Assembly: GCA_032622095.1 (NCBI GenBank)
Contig: CP136062.1
Location: 14,225,710 to 14,289,709 of the forward strand
Length of the DNA: 64,000 nucleotides
Origin: Siphonodentalium dalli
Lineage: Eukaryota; Mollusca; Scaphopoda; Gadilida; Siphonodentaliidae
Reading direction: 5' to 3'
Part shown: piece after piece, positions 1-11,060 of the stretch
Position numbering within the stretch: the stretch's first letter is position 1
Layout of the letters: each line of letters begins with the position of its first letter
The notes under the pieces: generated by a model
Seen by the model: only the letters and a program-made list of their open reading frames with translations
The model's database searches: none
What the model was told of the DNA's origin: nothing
Position numbers and translations under genes: made by a program

Positions 1-1786
1 TTGTCACTGTAGTTGTTGTCGCTGTAGTTGTTGTCGCCGGTGTTGTTGTTGTAGTTATTGTCGCCGGAGTTGTTGTCGTCATAGTAGTTGTTGTCGCTGT
101 AGTTGTTGTCGCAGAAGTTGTTGTCGCTGTAGTTGTTGTCGCTGTAGTTGTTGTCGCTGTAGTTGTTGTCGCCGGAATTGTTGTCGTCACAGTAGTTGTT
201 GTCGCTGTAGTTGTTGTCGCTGTAGTTGTTGTCACTATTGTTGTTGTCGCTGTAGTTGTTGTCGCTGTAGTTGTTGTCACAGTAGTTGTTGTCGCTGTAG
301 TGGTTGTCGCCGCAGTTGTTGTCGTTGTACTTGTTGTCGCCGGAGTTGTTGTCGTCACAGTAGTTGTTGTCGCTGTAGTTGTTGTCGCTGTAGTTGTTGT
401 CGCCACAGTAGTTGTTGTCGCTGTAGTTGGTGTCGACGGAGTTGTTGTCGTTATAGTTGTTGTCACCTGAGTTGTTGTTGTCACCGGAGTTGTTGTCGTC
501 ATAGTAGTTGGTGTCGCTGTAGTTGTCGTCACAGTAGTTGGTGTCGCTGTAGTTGTTGTCGCCGGAGTTGTTGTCGTCACAGTAGTTGATGTCGCTGTAG
601 TTGTTGTCGTTGTAGTTGTTGTCGGAGTTGTTGTCGTCTCAGTAGTTGTTTTCGATGTAGTTGTTGTCGATGTAGTTGTTGTCGCAGTAGTTGTTGTCGT
701 CACAGTAGTTGTCTTCACAGTAGTTGTTGTCGCTGTAGTTGTTGTCGATGTAGTTGTTGTCGATGTAGTTGTTGTCGTCACAGTAGTTGTTGTCACTGTA
801 GGTGTTGTCGCCGGAGTTGTTGTCGCTGTAGTTGTTGTCGCTGTAGTTGTTGTCGCCGGATTTGTTGTCGTCACAGTAGTTTTTGTCGTTGTAGTTGTTG
901 TCGCCGGAGTTGTTGTCGCTGTAGTTGTTGTCGCCGGAGTTGTTATCGTCACAGTAGTTGTTGTCGCGGGAGTTGTTGTCGCTTTATTGTTTGTAGCTGT
1001 AGTTGTTGTCGCCGGAGTTGTTGTCGCCGAAGTTGTTGTCATCACAGTAGTTGTTGTCGCTGTAGTTGTTGTCGCTGTAGTTGTTGTCACTGTAGTTGTT
1101 GTCGCTGTAGTTGTTGTCGCCGGTGTTGTTGTTGTAGTTATTGTCGCCGGAGTTGTTGTCGTCACAGTAGTTGTTGTCGCTCTAGTTGTTGTCGCAGAAG
1201 TTGTTGTCGCTGTAGTTGTTGTCGCTGTAGTTGTTGTCGCTGTAGTTGTTGTCGCTGTAGTTATTGTCACTGTAGTTGTTGTCGCTGTAGTTGTTTTCGC
1301 CGGAGTTGTTGTTGTAGTTATTGTCGCCGGAGTTGTTGTCGTCACAGTAGTTGCTGTCGCTGTAGTTGTTGTCGCAGAAGTAGTTGTCGCTGTAGTTGTT
1401 GTCGTTGTAGTTGTTGTCGCTGTAGTTGTTGTCACTGTAGTTGATGTCGCCGGAGTTGTTGTCGTCACAGTAGTTGTTGTCGCTGTAGTTGTTGTCGTCG
1501 GAATTGTTGTCGTCACAGTAGTTGTTGTCGCTGTAGTTGTTGTCGTTAAAGTTGTTGTCGCTGTAGTTGTTGTCGCCGGAGTTGTTGTCGTCACAGTAGT
1601 TGTTGTCGCTGTAGTTGTTGTCGCCGGATTTGTTGTCGTCGCGGTAGTTGTTGTCGCTGTAGTTTTTGTCGCTGTAGTTGTTGTCGCCGGAGTTGTTGTC
1701 GTCACAGTAGTTGTTGTCGCTGTAGATGTTGTCCCTGTAGTCGTTGTCGCCCGAGTTGTCGTCACAGTAGTTGTTGTCGCTATGTG
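1..1786. repeat. Minisatellite of 15- and 18-bp units
   Basis: The array is built from a 15-bp unit TTGTTGTCGCTGTAG and variants (TTGTTGTCGCCGGAG; an 18-bp form with TCGTCACAG). It begins before the window and ends sharply at about 1786. Unit types are mixed irregularly, as expected from slippage and unequal exchange. Every unit length is a multiple of three. On the plus strand one frame reads as polyvaline, which I treat as a by-product. It coincides with the Thr-rich minus-strand ORF. Confidence 0.95.
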
Positions 1787-1873
1787 ATAGATATATCCCT
1801 GGTTAACACATCGTGGCCCACAGAGCGGGGAGAACACAACTATAAGCAGAACATTCGCTGTTTGTTTGGGCAT
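2..1873 (-). CDS. Putative secreted Thr-rich mucin-like protein, 5' end of gene, runs off the window
   Basis: Reading from an ATG at 1873-1871 towards position 2 gives 624 codons with no stop. I checked every triplet of this frame by eye. The first residues (MPKQTANVLLIVVFSPLCG) look like a signal peptide: a short basic start, a hydrophobic core VLLIVVF and small residues. A short linker of about 15 residues follows, and from about residue 31 the protein is repeats of TATTT, PATTT and TTVTTT, mostly threonine with Ala, Pro and Val. Such Pro/Thr arrays are typical of O-glycosylated mucin domains. All repeat units are 15 or 18 bp, so no unit breaks the frame over 1.8 kb. The base at -3 of the ATG is G, a good start context. 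The function is inferred; mucus, egg coat, shell or cuticle matrix are all possible. The alternative is a non-coding minisatellite with a chance in-frame ATG. No conserved domain is visible because the rest lies outside the window. Confidence 0.45.
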   Translation of the reverse strand, partial: MPKQTANVLLIVVFSPLCGPRCVNQGYIYHIATTTTVTTTRATTTTGTTSTATTTTVTTTTPATTTTATKTTATTTTATTTNPATTTTATTTTVTTTTPATTTTATTTLTTTTTATTTTVTTTIPTTTTTATTTTVTTTTPATSTTVTTTTATTTTTTTTTATTTSATTTTATATTVTTTTPATITTTTTPAKTTTATTTTVTITTATTTTATTTTATTTTATTTSATTTRATTTTVTTTTPATITTTTTPATTTTATTTTVTTTTATTTTATTTTVMTTTSATTTPATTTTATNNKATTTPATTTTVTITTPATTTTATTTPATTTTTTKTTVTTTNPATTTTATTTTATTTPATTPTVTTTTVTTTTTSTTTTSTTTTATTTTVKTTTVTTTTTATTTTSTTTTSKTTTETTTTPTTTTTTTTTATSTTVTTTTPATTTTATPTTVTTTTATPTTMTTTTPVTTTTQVTTTITTTTPSTPTTATTTTVATTTTATTTTATTTTVTTTTPATTSTTTTTAATTTTATTTTVTTTTATTTTATTTIVTTTTATTTTATTTTVTTTIPATTTTATTTTATTTTATTTSATTTTATTTTMTTTTPATITTTTTPATTTTATTTTVT

Positions 1874-1965
1874 CCCTATATATGAATCATTATAAATTTT
1901 GGCGCACATTCTTGTCATTTGACACTAGCGTCTTTCAGACAAGATATATGCTGACAAATTATGAT

Positions 1966-1974
1966 TTTATATAT
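1966..1974 (-). promoter_or_regulatory. Candidate TATA box upstream of the mucin-like ORF
   Basis: On the minus strand the sequence TATATAAAA lies about 95 bp upstream of the ATG at 1873. A start site about 30 bp downstream, near 1944, would give a 5' leader of about 70 nt. The region is AT-rich, so chance matches are common. The claim rests on the match to the TATA consensus and its position. Confidence 0.3.
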
Positions 1975-1979
1975 GGCCC

Positions 1980-4900
1980 GCAATGATTTCTATAAAGTAT
2001 ATACCGTTCAACTGTCGTGTTGTGGTATATTCACTCCCTACTCGTCACTTTTATAGCTGAATTTCCACTAAAACTCATGACCCAATTTCAAAATTTCGAG
2101 TTTTCTCACTCGTCTATAGATATTGTTCAAAATAATTATGAAAACTTTCATGTGTAATTAAACAATGGTCATTACTCTTAATGATAATTAACCTTGGGCC
2201 ATCAATATCCAAGATTTCCTCATTTTTTGTGTTCGTTACATCTTGTCCCTCAAATCAAGGTCTCATCTGTAACGAAGTGGTATAAGAACAAAAAATAGGC
2301 GCTACATATAATTAGTAAATTACACCACATGACTAATAAACGTGAGAACACAAGGTATGTTCAAAAATGTGCGCAGATTTGGAATTTTCAGAAACAGTCG
2401 CGAAAAAAATATGTATCAGTTAGGTGCACCCACAATCGTATATTTCAAAAACGTCTAAAATGTAACGTGAATTTAATCGATATAACGAGGGTATCTCTAA
2501 TTCATGTTTAAAGAGATGTTTGTTAGTCATTTCGATTGCCACTGCTGAAGGGAGAAATCGTTGAGGTATTTTGATTTTGATAGCCAATACATATATCCTG
2601 TAACGGTCTCCTCCTGTTACGAAAAAAAACAATTACACGAATGACCAGTTTTGTTACTGGAAATAAAACATTACATTGATATCAGACTATTTGAAATATA
2701 GGCGGCTAAATTGTATGTTGAATTACGTGTAAACTGTTGGGTATCTTATTAACTTTGAATTTTAGTGAAGAATTTATATTTCTATGAGACACCATATCAT
2801 GTGAAATCTCGTTACGGGAAATACTTGAATTGTTACAGGATATAACAGTGTTACCTAAAACGGAGTTAGTTTTGAATAAAATCGGCCTTTAGTCGCTTTG
2901 TCGACTTCGTGCTCTTATTCTGATATGAACGAACACATATGATAATATACAGTACATCTTCTACATATGGGACATATCAAATGGTGCTTCGTTACATGAA
3001 ACGATGGACGACAGTGTGTTACATGGATTATACTATTGTAATAGCTAGAAATCGTTTGTTATTCTGTTGTAAATCACAGCGATATGTTTTCGTATACAAC
3101 GCAACGGCCAAACACAGGTTCTCGAAGCTTCGTAATTAAACACATGTTTAAGTCATTAATTGCCACGATACGTCTGTCATTGAAATTCATGCTCCTAATG
3201 GCTTCTGCATCTGTGGAGACTGAGAGATAGGTATACCGAATGCATATAGCAATATATACGAGGTACATCGGAAGGACATCAACGGGATCCTCATGACAGG
3301 CTTATACACAACAAGTATTAAAGTTATCCACATGCATCGGTGCGCCCGTAAGGGGGGTTATGAATCGCCATACGAGTCCGAATCCATGTCATTAAGTGTT
3401 CTGACAGAGACAACACAGATACCAGGTTCTCAGCTATTATTATCTTATGTTCGAACTTTACTCATATGTTTGGACTGATCATAACCATGGTTTTAATGAT
3501 CTAGATGGGCAATGGTCGTTACTACGGTAAACACCGGCTATTGGTGACTATATACGATTACGAATATATCAATCCAAGTTCTAGCATGGTATTTGTGTGA
3601 CGACACAGACATTTCTCCGAGTGGTGAAGCACATGTAGTAGCCTGCACGGAACATCCTATAATTATTGTAACATTGAACTTAATGATCAACTTGGTGGTT
3701 GCTCCATTACTTGTCACGTACGATCATATTAGTTTGAATTGTTTCGTGTCCCCTTTGTGTAATATAGAACATTTGTTGATAAACATATTTTGTTAATAAA
3801 TGACATTGAGACTGAATGGGCATTAATTATAATTTATACACCCACTGGTCAGCTATGTTGAAATATAATATCATTAGCCTTATTTATTATTATATTAGCA
3901 TTGCTTTAAACTTTTTGTATGATAATTTATACTGCTGCTATAATAAAGAGGCGTGAACAACTGAATATTTCGTACATGGTTTGCCAATGTAGGTACTGGT
4001 GTGTGGTATGATACTGCATGGGAAATATCCCAATATAAGCTATTTCATACCAGTATGGCAGTAAGCATAAATGCTTCGAATTCGGTATCATTTCAGGAAG
4101 TGGACAGATATGCCAATGGCAACATCTTCATGATATTGGTGGGTCAGAAAGTTATGTATGCAACATGCGTGGGCCGAAAATAATCCAGATGAGACAGAAT
4201 GAGATGCGCAGAATGAAAGGATGTGTTCAAGATAAAGAAGGAATTGAACTATACTTGTGCGAAAATCATGGATAAAAAACTATCTGATGTCTCATTGACT
4301 ATCAAGGAAAAAGCCATAATTTAAATGATACATATTTATAAGTTCATCATTAAATTATAAATTATAAACATTAATTGTCTCTCTGTCACAATGTCATGGT
4401 ACTTATCCATACCAGGGCCATGCGTCCATTGTTTGTCTCCTCCTGTCTGAACAATTTCTGTATGGTTTATCTGGCTCAGTTTCAAAGTAGCCTATACAAT
4501 TAACTGTTATTCGTTTATATGTATTTTCATATCATAATAGACAGAGATACCATTTATATTCATGTTTAGGTTAATTCATATAATAAGACCAGAAACACAC
4601 CTGTTTGTTCAACTTATTAGACGAAACACCCTACTGCATGTGACCCAAATATACAAATGAATCCTGGAACTAAAATAACCACTAATTGGTTATTCGTTTA
4701 TATAAATAAACATGATATTTCTGGCATAATAATATGTCTGTTCTTCCAGCATGAAATTAATTTCTCTCGGATATTAGGCCTATACGATTATTATGCTTAT
4801 AATAATCGTAAAATTATGTTAGAATATAATACAAGATAGAATGGGGCGCAGTGGTCCGGGACATTTATTTTATTTATGGGAACCTGTTTTATTTTTATTA

Positions 4901-5470
4901 TTATATATACACTTGTAACGTAAATTACAAATTGAAAAGTTCCCGGACCCCGAACCAGGCTAATGATTCAAATGCGGAGGACATGAGATTCATATATATT
5001 AATTGATTAATTGCAGCAACGTATAATCGTATATGTATGATCGTATGTTTATAAGAAAAATAACTCTGCATTATGTGCAGCAGTATCCCTCCAATATTGC
5101 CCTAGCTGATCGAGGAATAATTATAAAACTAAATTATACACATAAGAAATCAGAGTAAACCTCGACGCAAAATACGCACAACTTGCCCAAGACAGTTTGT
5201 TAGCGCAGCAAATTACGTCGAATTATGGGCACTTTCTATTCCAGAAAATGCATATCACGGACCAAATCGCATTTAGTGGCATTAATTGAATGTCTCATTG
5301 AAAGTATAATGATTAAAAGTTGAAATAAAGTACTTAATTACGAGTATTTCTTCACAACCCTACACGAACCCTATGTAAATATAACAAAACTATTATCTCC
5401 CCCTACTTATGTGAACTACCTTAACGCTAGGGGCAGGCAATAGCTGCGCCTAATCGCGCTACATGTTGAT
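1980..5470. other. AT-rich intergenic sequence, no supported gene
   Basis: Only short scattered reading frames without recognisable domains are present. No RNA gene, terminal repeat or transposon protein was seen. Homopolymer and AT-rich runs are common. Confidence 0.6.
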
Positions 5471-5513
5471 AAGCCCACGTATGCGCAGCCGCGAAGCGGC
5501 TAGCCGTGGGCTT
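5471..5513. repeat. Short GC-rich inverted repeat
   Basis: The arms AAGCCCACG and CGTGGGCTT enclose an inner pair, AGCCGC and GCGGCT, around a GAA loop. It is a stable hairpin in an otherwise AT-rich region. It could be a relic of a MITE. Inverted and direct CCAAT-type motifs lie 170-240 bp to the right (5684 and 5708), but no gene is attached to them. Confidence 0.6.
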
Positions 5514-5910
5514 AAGTGAGTACTGCGTATACACATTCGACGCTGGGAGAGCATAGAATTCTACAATACTGTTAAACGAAAAAATATGTTTCCAAAAATA
5601 AATTGACCTTTGAAACGCTCTTTGAACTTTTGACATGCCCTATTGAATTCTTTGTATCGTCTTTCCGATACACATATGCAGCGATTGGATGATCGCGTTC
5701 ATCTTAACCAATCAGAATTAAGGTTACTCGCGGACGGTTGTTAGGCAAGTGATGCTATTCAAACAAATGAAAATCGCCACCTCGGATTATTATTTCCACG
5801 AATTACCAATTACCACACACGGGGTGGACGAGAAAAACCTGCTTACATTATGATTACAAAGGTGAGTACGTGTACATGATCAGTATCGGATGTAGCATAT
5901 TATATATATA

Positions 5911-6831
5911 CTAGAAGGTGACCCGACTTCGTCCGGGCTTTGACCTTGAATTGTCTATTTTGAAGGCCAAGGTCAAGTGGGGTCACGATTTGACCCGTCC
6001 AAAACACTGCCCGAACAAAAGTACCCGACAAAGGTACCCGTCGAAATCCATCCGGTTTTACCCGATTTGACCTTGAATTGACCATTTTGAAGGTCAAGTT
6101 CAGGTGGGGTCAAACACCAACACCCCAAAAATGGTGGAAATCGGCCCAGCGGATACCGGGAAATCGGCCCAGCGGATACCGAGATACCCTATGCATCAAA
6201 TTTCGTCCGTAAAAATCCGCCAGTTTAACCCGATTTGATTTCCACTGAAGTATATAAACGCGCCTCATATACACACGCTCATTAATTATCAAGTTTCAAC
6301 GTAAAGATAAATTACCATCGGTGCCCGAGATATCGCCAAGACGTCTGAAACAGTCAAATGCATCGGCCTGTTAAGAGTTAACGTGATCTAACTTTATGAC
6401 CTCTAACGACGTCATAGAAGTTACGCATTGTTTTTACCCTGATAGAAGATCGTACCACTTCTTCTTAATAATTGAGGCAGATAACTAAAACGGATACATA
6501 CATATTATATATCGTTGGAAAGAGGAAACACGAAAGATTCTCATAGTGTCATTATTATGACTGGCATGTTATTATTCGCGCTGTTTCGAATCGATTTGTA
6601 AGCACCGAACTCAAATGAAAGTCCCGTAACACAGCGTAAAATCAGATTTGACCTCGGCACGTGAAAAGTTGACCTCGGATCTGAAAATCAATAGGCCTAT
6701 GTTCGTCCCCGGCCGAAAATACACCCACATACCAAGTTTCATCGAAATCGGCTGGGCCATTTTCGAGTCCATCGATTACTGACAGACAGACACACACACA
6801 CACACACAGATCTTCCAAAATATATATGAGA
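5911..6831 (-). mobile_element. Helitron-like non-autonomous element, complete copy
   Basis: On the minus strand the element begins TCTCATATATATTTTGG at 6831 and ends at 5911 with a hairpin, CCCGGACGAAGTCGGG, followed by TCACCTTCTAG. A TC start, a hairpin close to a CTRR end (here CTAG), no terminal inverted repeats, and insertion between A (outside 6831) and T (outside 5911) are the hallmarks of Helitrons. The interior has a CA/GT microsatellite near the 5' end and several short segments rich in GGTCAAG-like motifs, but no Rep/helicase protein. A related plus-strand copy lies at 45597-46560. Small reading frames inside it recur in that copy and are not genes. Confidence 0.6.
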
Positions 6832-7301
6832 TATGTATACGCCTTGTTTGACCGCGAATATAACACATTCACCAATTCCACTTTCCGGGCGAGGGCAGAG
6901 TGATTATTGACCGTCCATTGATGATTGACTCTAACTTCTAAGTTCTAACTTATGATCGCATTGTTAACTTGTCGAATAATAGAACACTGACACACGGCGA
7001 TGGTAAAATGGCTTTCACGGTGATAAACCTGATGAGAAAGTATGGAATAAATAATACACTAGTCTGCCGTACACTACAGTGCTAAGTGCAGTGTATTAAT
7101 ATTAACAGTTTGCTTTGAAACTTGTCAGAGTAAAAATTCTGGTTAAAAACTAAAGTGATCATTTGCAAAATTGCAATACCAAATGGCATCATCTTCACCA
7201 CTACTAGTACGGTATGTTGATACAATTCATCTTCAAGTTAAACATGATGGCAAGGAAATGCCGCAGCGGAAACTGATCTGTCTTGGATCCAGCTATTATA
7301 A

Positions 7302-7559
7302 TCTCATATATATTTTGAAGACCTCTGTCTGTATGTTTGTCTGTCTGTCTGTCATTAATACAAATCTACGATTCTCGACCGATCGGGACGAAATTTGGTA
7401 CGTGTGTGTAGTTTGACCAGGCGGTGGTCGTTGTCGTATTGGCGAGCCCGTGCGACGCCCGTGCAGCGCATGCGCAGACGACATCTCGGAAACGGGTGGA
7501 GCTATCGACTTGAAATTTGGTTTTTGAATAGCCCGGACAACGTCGGGCTCATCGGCTAG
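7302..7559 (+). mobile_element. Helitron-like element, tandem array copy 1 (short)
   Basis: The copy begins A|TCTCATATATATTTTGAAG and ends with the hairpin CCCGGACAACGTCGGG followed by CTCATCGGCTAG at 7559. It has a TCTG microsatellite after the start and one internal module (GATCGGGACGAA..., then CTCGGAAACGGGTGGAGC). It is 258 bp long and joins the next copy with no spacer. Confidence 0.6.
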
Positions 7560-8095
7560 TCTCATATATATTTTGAAGACCTCTGTTTGTATGTCTGTAT
7601 GTTTGTCTGTCTGTCATTTATACAAATCTACGACTCTCGACCGATCGGGACGAAACTTGGTACTTGTGTGTAGTTTGACCAGGCGGTCGTCGTTGTCGTA
7701 TTGGCGAGCCCGTGCGACGCCCGTGCAGCGCATGCGCAGACAAGATCTCGGAAACGGGTGGAGCTATCGACTTGAAATTTGCTATGTGAATGTATCTTGT
7801 CCCGGATACAAATTTTATCGGGTCGCCGAACCCGTGCGACGCAAGCTTCGCGCATGCGCAGACCAGATCTCGGAAACGGGTAGAGCTATCTACTTGAAAT
7901 TTGCTATGTGAATGTATCTTGCCCCGGATACGAATTTTATCGGGTCGCCGAGCCCGTGTGACGCCAGCTTCGCGCATGCGCAGACGAGATCTCGGAAACG
8001 GGTGGAGCTATCGACTTGAAATTTGGTTTTTGAATAGCTATCGACTTGAAATTTGGTTTTTGAATAGCCCGGACAACGTCGGGCTCATCGGCTAG
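7560..8095 (+). mobile_element. Helitron-like element, tandem array copy 2 (expanded interior)
   Basis: It has the same TCTCATATATATTTTGAAG start and the same hairpin plus CTAG end as its neighbour. The internal module of about 125 bp (CTCGGAAACGGGTGGAGC ... CGCATGCGCAGAC) is repeated about three times. A short segment before the 3' hairpin (TATCGACTTGAAATTTGG) is duplicated. Apparent small ORFs reflect the repeated module. Confidence 0.6.
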
Positions 8096-8461
8096 TCTCA
8101 TATATATTTTGAAGACCTCTGTCTGTCTGTCTGTTTGTTTGTCTGTCTGTCATTAATATAAATCTACGATTCTCGACCGATCGGGACGAAACTTGGTACG
8201 TGTGTGTAGTGTGACCAGGCGGTGGTCGTTGTCGTATTGGCAAGCCCGTGCGACGCCCGTGCAGCTCATGCGCAGACGAGATCTCGGAAACGGGTGGAGC
8301 TATCGACTTGAAATTTGCTATGTGAATGTATCTTGCCCCGGATACGAATTTTATCGGGTCGCCGAGCCCGTGCGACGCCAGCTTCGCGCATGCGCAGACC
8401 AGATTTCGAAAACGGGTGGAGCTATCGACTTGAAATTTGGTTTATGAATAGCCCGGACAAC
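8096..8461 (+). mobile_element. Helitron-like element, tandem array copy 3, 3'-truncated
   Basis: It starts directly after the CTAG of copy 2 with the same 5' sequence and carries two internal modules. It loses similarity inside the 3' hairpin, after GCCCGGACAACA at about 8461, where CTAG is missing. Confidence 0.55.
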
Positions 8462-8539
8462 ATTGATGTTGAAGATAGATTTGAGAACCGCCATGCACAA
8501 CATATATTGTACTCGTTGGACAAAATAGGTGTCCATTGG

Positions 8540-9085
8540 CACCGTGGCATATTTGCCGTTCGGCCGTGGTGTCAGAGTTTGTAACTGCAGTTGAGCACCG
8601 CGGCCGAACGGCAAGTACACCATGGCCAAACGGCAAGTACACTGCGGCCAAACGGCAACATTCAGTCGGCAAGTACACCACAGCCGAAAGACAACTACAC
8701 CCTGGCCGAAGGGCATGTACACCGTGGTCAGATTTCTGGTTTGTATCGTCTTTTTTCAGTTTAATGAATGCACACCGCGGCAACTACACCATGGCCGAAC
8801 AGCAAGTACACCGCGGCCCAACAGTAGTTACTCTCAGGTGCCTAGTAATCGTGATGGCCTAATAATAGTGATGGATGGTGATTTATGATGAAAATAATAA
8901 TAGTGATGGCCATTTCACTCCATGTCTCAATGCCAAATAATAGTGATCATTGGAAATATTCTTCAAAATTAATAATCGTACTGACACTGTTATTCGGCAC
9001 CTGAGAGTAGCCGGTGGAACCGCGGTGTAGTTGCATTTCGGCTGCCGTGGCAATGCTAACCGCACCGCGGTTAAGTACACTTGTT
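8540..9085. repeat. Foldback-like element: 22-bp tandem repeats in inverted orientation
   Basis: From about 8596 to 8835 a degenerate 22-bp unit (ACCGCGGCCGAACGGCAAGTAC) occurs about eight times. The same motif in opposite orientation occurs at 8545-8570 and again at about 9010-9083. Inside these arms ACTCTCAGGTGCC (8830-8842) pairs with GGCACCTGAGAGT (8996-9008). The spacer has ATAATAGTGATGG-type repeats. Long inverted arms made of short tandem repeats are typical of foldback elements. No protein was recognised. Confidence 0.55.
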
Positions 9086-9089
9086 TTGT

Positions 9090-9753
9090 CCAGCAGGGTA
9101 CATGTAAGTGTACGGCATGTACCGGTACATATAAAAAGCCATAAAAAATATCCATGTTTCGACTGATTCAGGACCTGGAACCTAACCTTGACAGCGATAA
9201 TTTTTGCCGAACTTTACTGATACACACTTTTGCGTCTTCCTGTTATAACTACAACACAATTTTAAACACAAGTCCATCGTGAAAACACTACACATTAAGC
9301 AAGTATCATGTAAATGCACATCAAGCCTTCCGTCATGAGTTAACCATGCATATTTTCAGTTTCCCGTGTAGGCCTATCCCTATCCACGTGTGAGCTGAGA
9401 CATAAAATGGATTAACTTACTGAATGCGAAATCGCTACATGATTTGTGGTTATGTTAAAACCCAATTTGTCTGTCTTTCAATTCTTTTATCGTTTAGTCA
9501 GCTAACCGATCATTGAGAGCGAGTACACTTACATTGTTTTGCTTTTGTTTTGCATGAGGAGAACTTTTCTAAAAGTACATTTTTCTTCTCATGCGCATGG
9601 TCAGTGGCTCAGTAGGCACTGATCCCCAGTGACAAGGCACTGTTCATCGCAGTCATCATGGAAACATACATGTTAAAACTCAACCATTTTAAGTTACCAC
9701 TGCAAACTTCGCATGAAAGATAAATGTCTTATTAGCATCATAGTAGCAACTGT
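9090..9753. other. No supported feature
   Basis: AT-rich sequence without recognisable gene, terminal repeat or RNA. Confidence 0.5.
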
Positions 9754-9757
9754 TTAA

Positions 9758-10847
9758 CTCTTTCACTGCCACTCAGCACCACAGACGGATTCCCCACTGC
9801 CAAGCATACAATACATGTATACAATATATAGAATACATTATGGGTGTATAATAAGTAACATAGGGTATCTCAAGTATCGCTTGGAATAATGTGTTGAAAC
9901 TTCATATGTGACTAGACATAGGCATCGCAAGTTCATAACAACTCACGCCACCACCATTGAGGTCACGTGACCTTGGCGGCCATCTTGGTTTACACACTAA
10001 TGGCTGTGTTTGATGCCTATTCATGCATATATGGATATATATGGGTGCTATCGAAGTAGAAAATTGCCAGAAATTGGTCATTCTCAACATTTATTTCTCA
10101 CGTTAGTTGTCATCTTTCAGGGAGGGACCCATACCCGTACAAAATGTGCTATATATACCCATATTTAAAGGTCACGTGACAGTGGTGATTACCATGAACC
10201 TATGCGTGAGTGGTCACATATACCATGTACACACATGTATAGGTGCGGGTATTGCATTAACATTTCAATATATCGTAAATGTCTGACTTCTGTTGTTGGA
10301 CCATATAGACATGTTGATATGTTGGAGCCACATAGGCAACCTCAAATTGGTCACGTGACCTTGGTGGCCATCTTGGATCTACATATAACACTAGTATGGC
10401 CGTATGTTTTGGGTATTTTCCGACTTCATCATGTTATAAGTATTTGATGAATATATCATATTGGGTAGGTTGTTGTATTTGAGTTTCCATTTTATATTAT
10501 TGATAAAAATGTGATAGCTAGAGATACACACGTGAACTATGAAAATATCACGTGACCATGACATCACCAAGTGCCCTTATATAACGGTTCGCGTTATATA
10601 GTGCTATATACAGAGAATGCCTCTTATCTGCACAATCTCACACGTTTCCTAGTGTTATATAGTCTGGAACTTATAAAAATGTAATGTATGTGCCCATCAC
10701 TGGAACTCATATGCGTCATATTCACTGGACGGCCATATTTACACCACATGTACCCGTCCTACTGTCAGCATGTACCCGATTTCGACTCAAGTCGCTATCG
10801 ACAGTGTATGGGTAATTCGACTGTTGTCGCGATCGGCAGTGAAAGGG
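9758..10847. mobile_element. TTAA-bounded (piggyBac-type) non-autonomous element with GGTCACGTGACC modules
   Basis: The left end is TTAA (9754-9757) followed by CTCTTTCACTGCC. The right end is GGCAGTGAAAGGG followed by TTAA (10848-10851). The ends are inverted repeats with one mismatch, flanked by the TTAA duplication used by piggyBac transposases. The interior contains GGTCACGTGACC or close variants at 9961, 10170, 10349 and 10548, spaced about 180-210 bp, consistent with a degenerate tandem module. No transposase is present. Confidence 0.55.
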
Positions 10848-10934
10848 TTAAATAATGGTTCTATCACAGAACACATGGCCAACGCTGATAATCCACAAGC
10901 ATATTAACAAAGAGACTAATAGATGATTGACCCC

Positions 10935-11060
10935 ATCATGATTGGAGCTGCGCCGGTGCAGCATTATAAAAGATATTATGTCTGATTGTCATAGCATTCT
11001 CTTATAAATGCGATGCTCCCTGGCTTACAAGATCAAAGTAAATATTATTAGGCCATTGCA
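10935..11060. mobile_element. Degraded copy of the TTAA hairpin MITE family
   Basis: It contains GGAGCTGCGCCGGTGCAGCA, then GCATTCTCTTATAAATGCGA and GGCTTACAAGATC, in the same order as in the better-preserved copies at 39130-39260 and 51412-51560. The second hairpin arm and the terminal TTAA are lost. Confidence 0.45.

Noticed and set aside
987-1787. 266-codon polyvaline/alanine ORF on the plus strand
   Set aside because: It has no ATG, contains only repeat translation and starts in mid-array. The opposite strand has the plausible start and signal peptide.
5640-5760. Pair of CCAAT motifs in opposite orientation as a bidirectional promoter
   Set aside because: No gene with support begins on either side, and the motif is short.
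7573-8862. Many overlapping Arg/Ala-rich ORFs on both strands
   Set aside because: They arise from the Helitron-like modules and the 22-bp repeats. Both strands are open equally, which is a composition effect.
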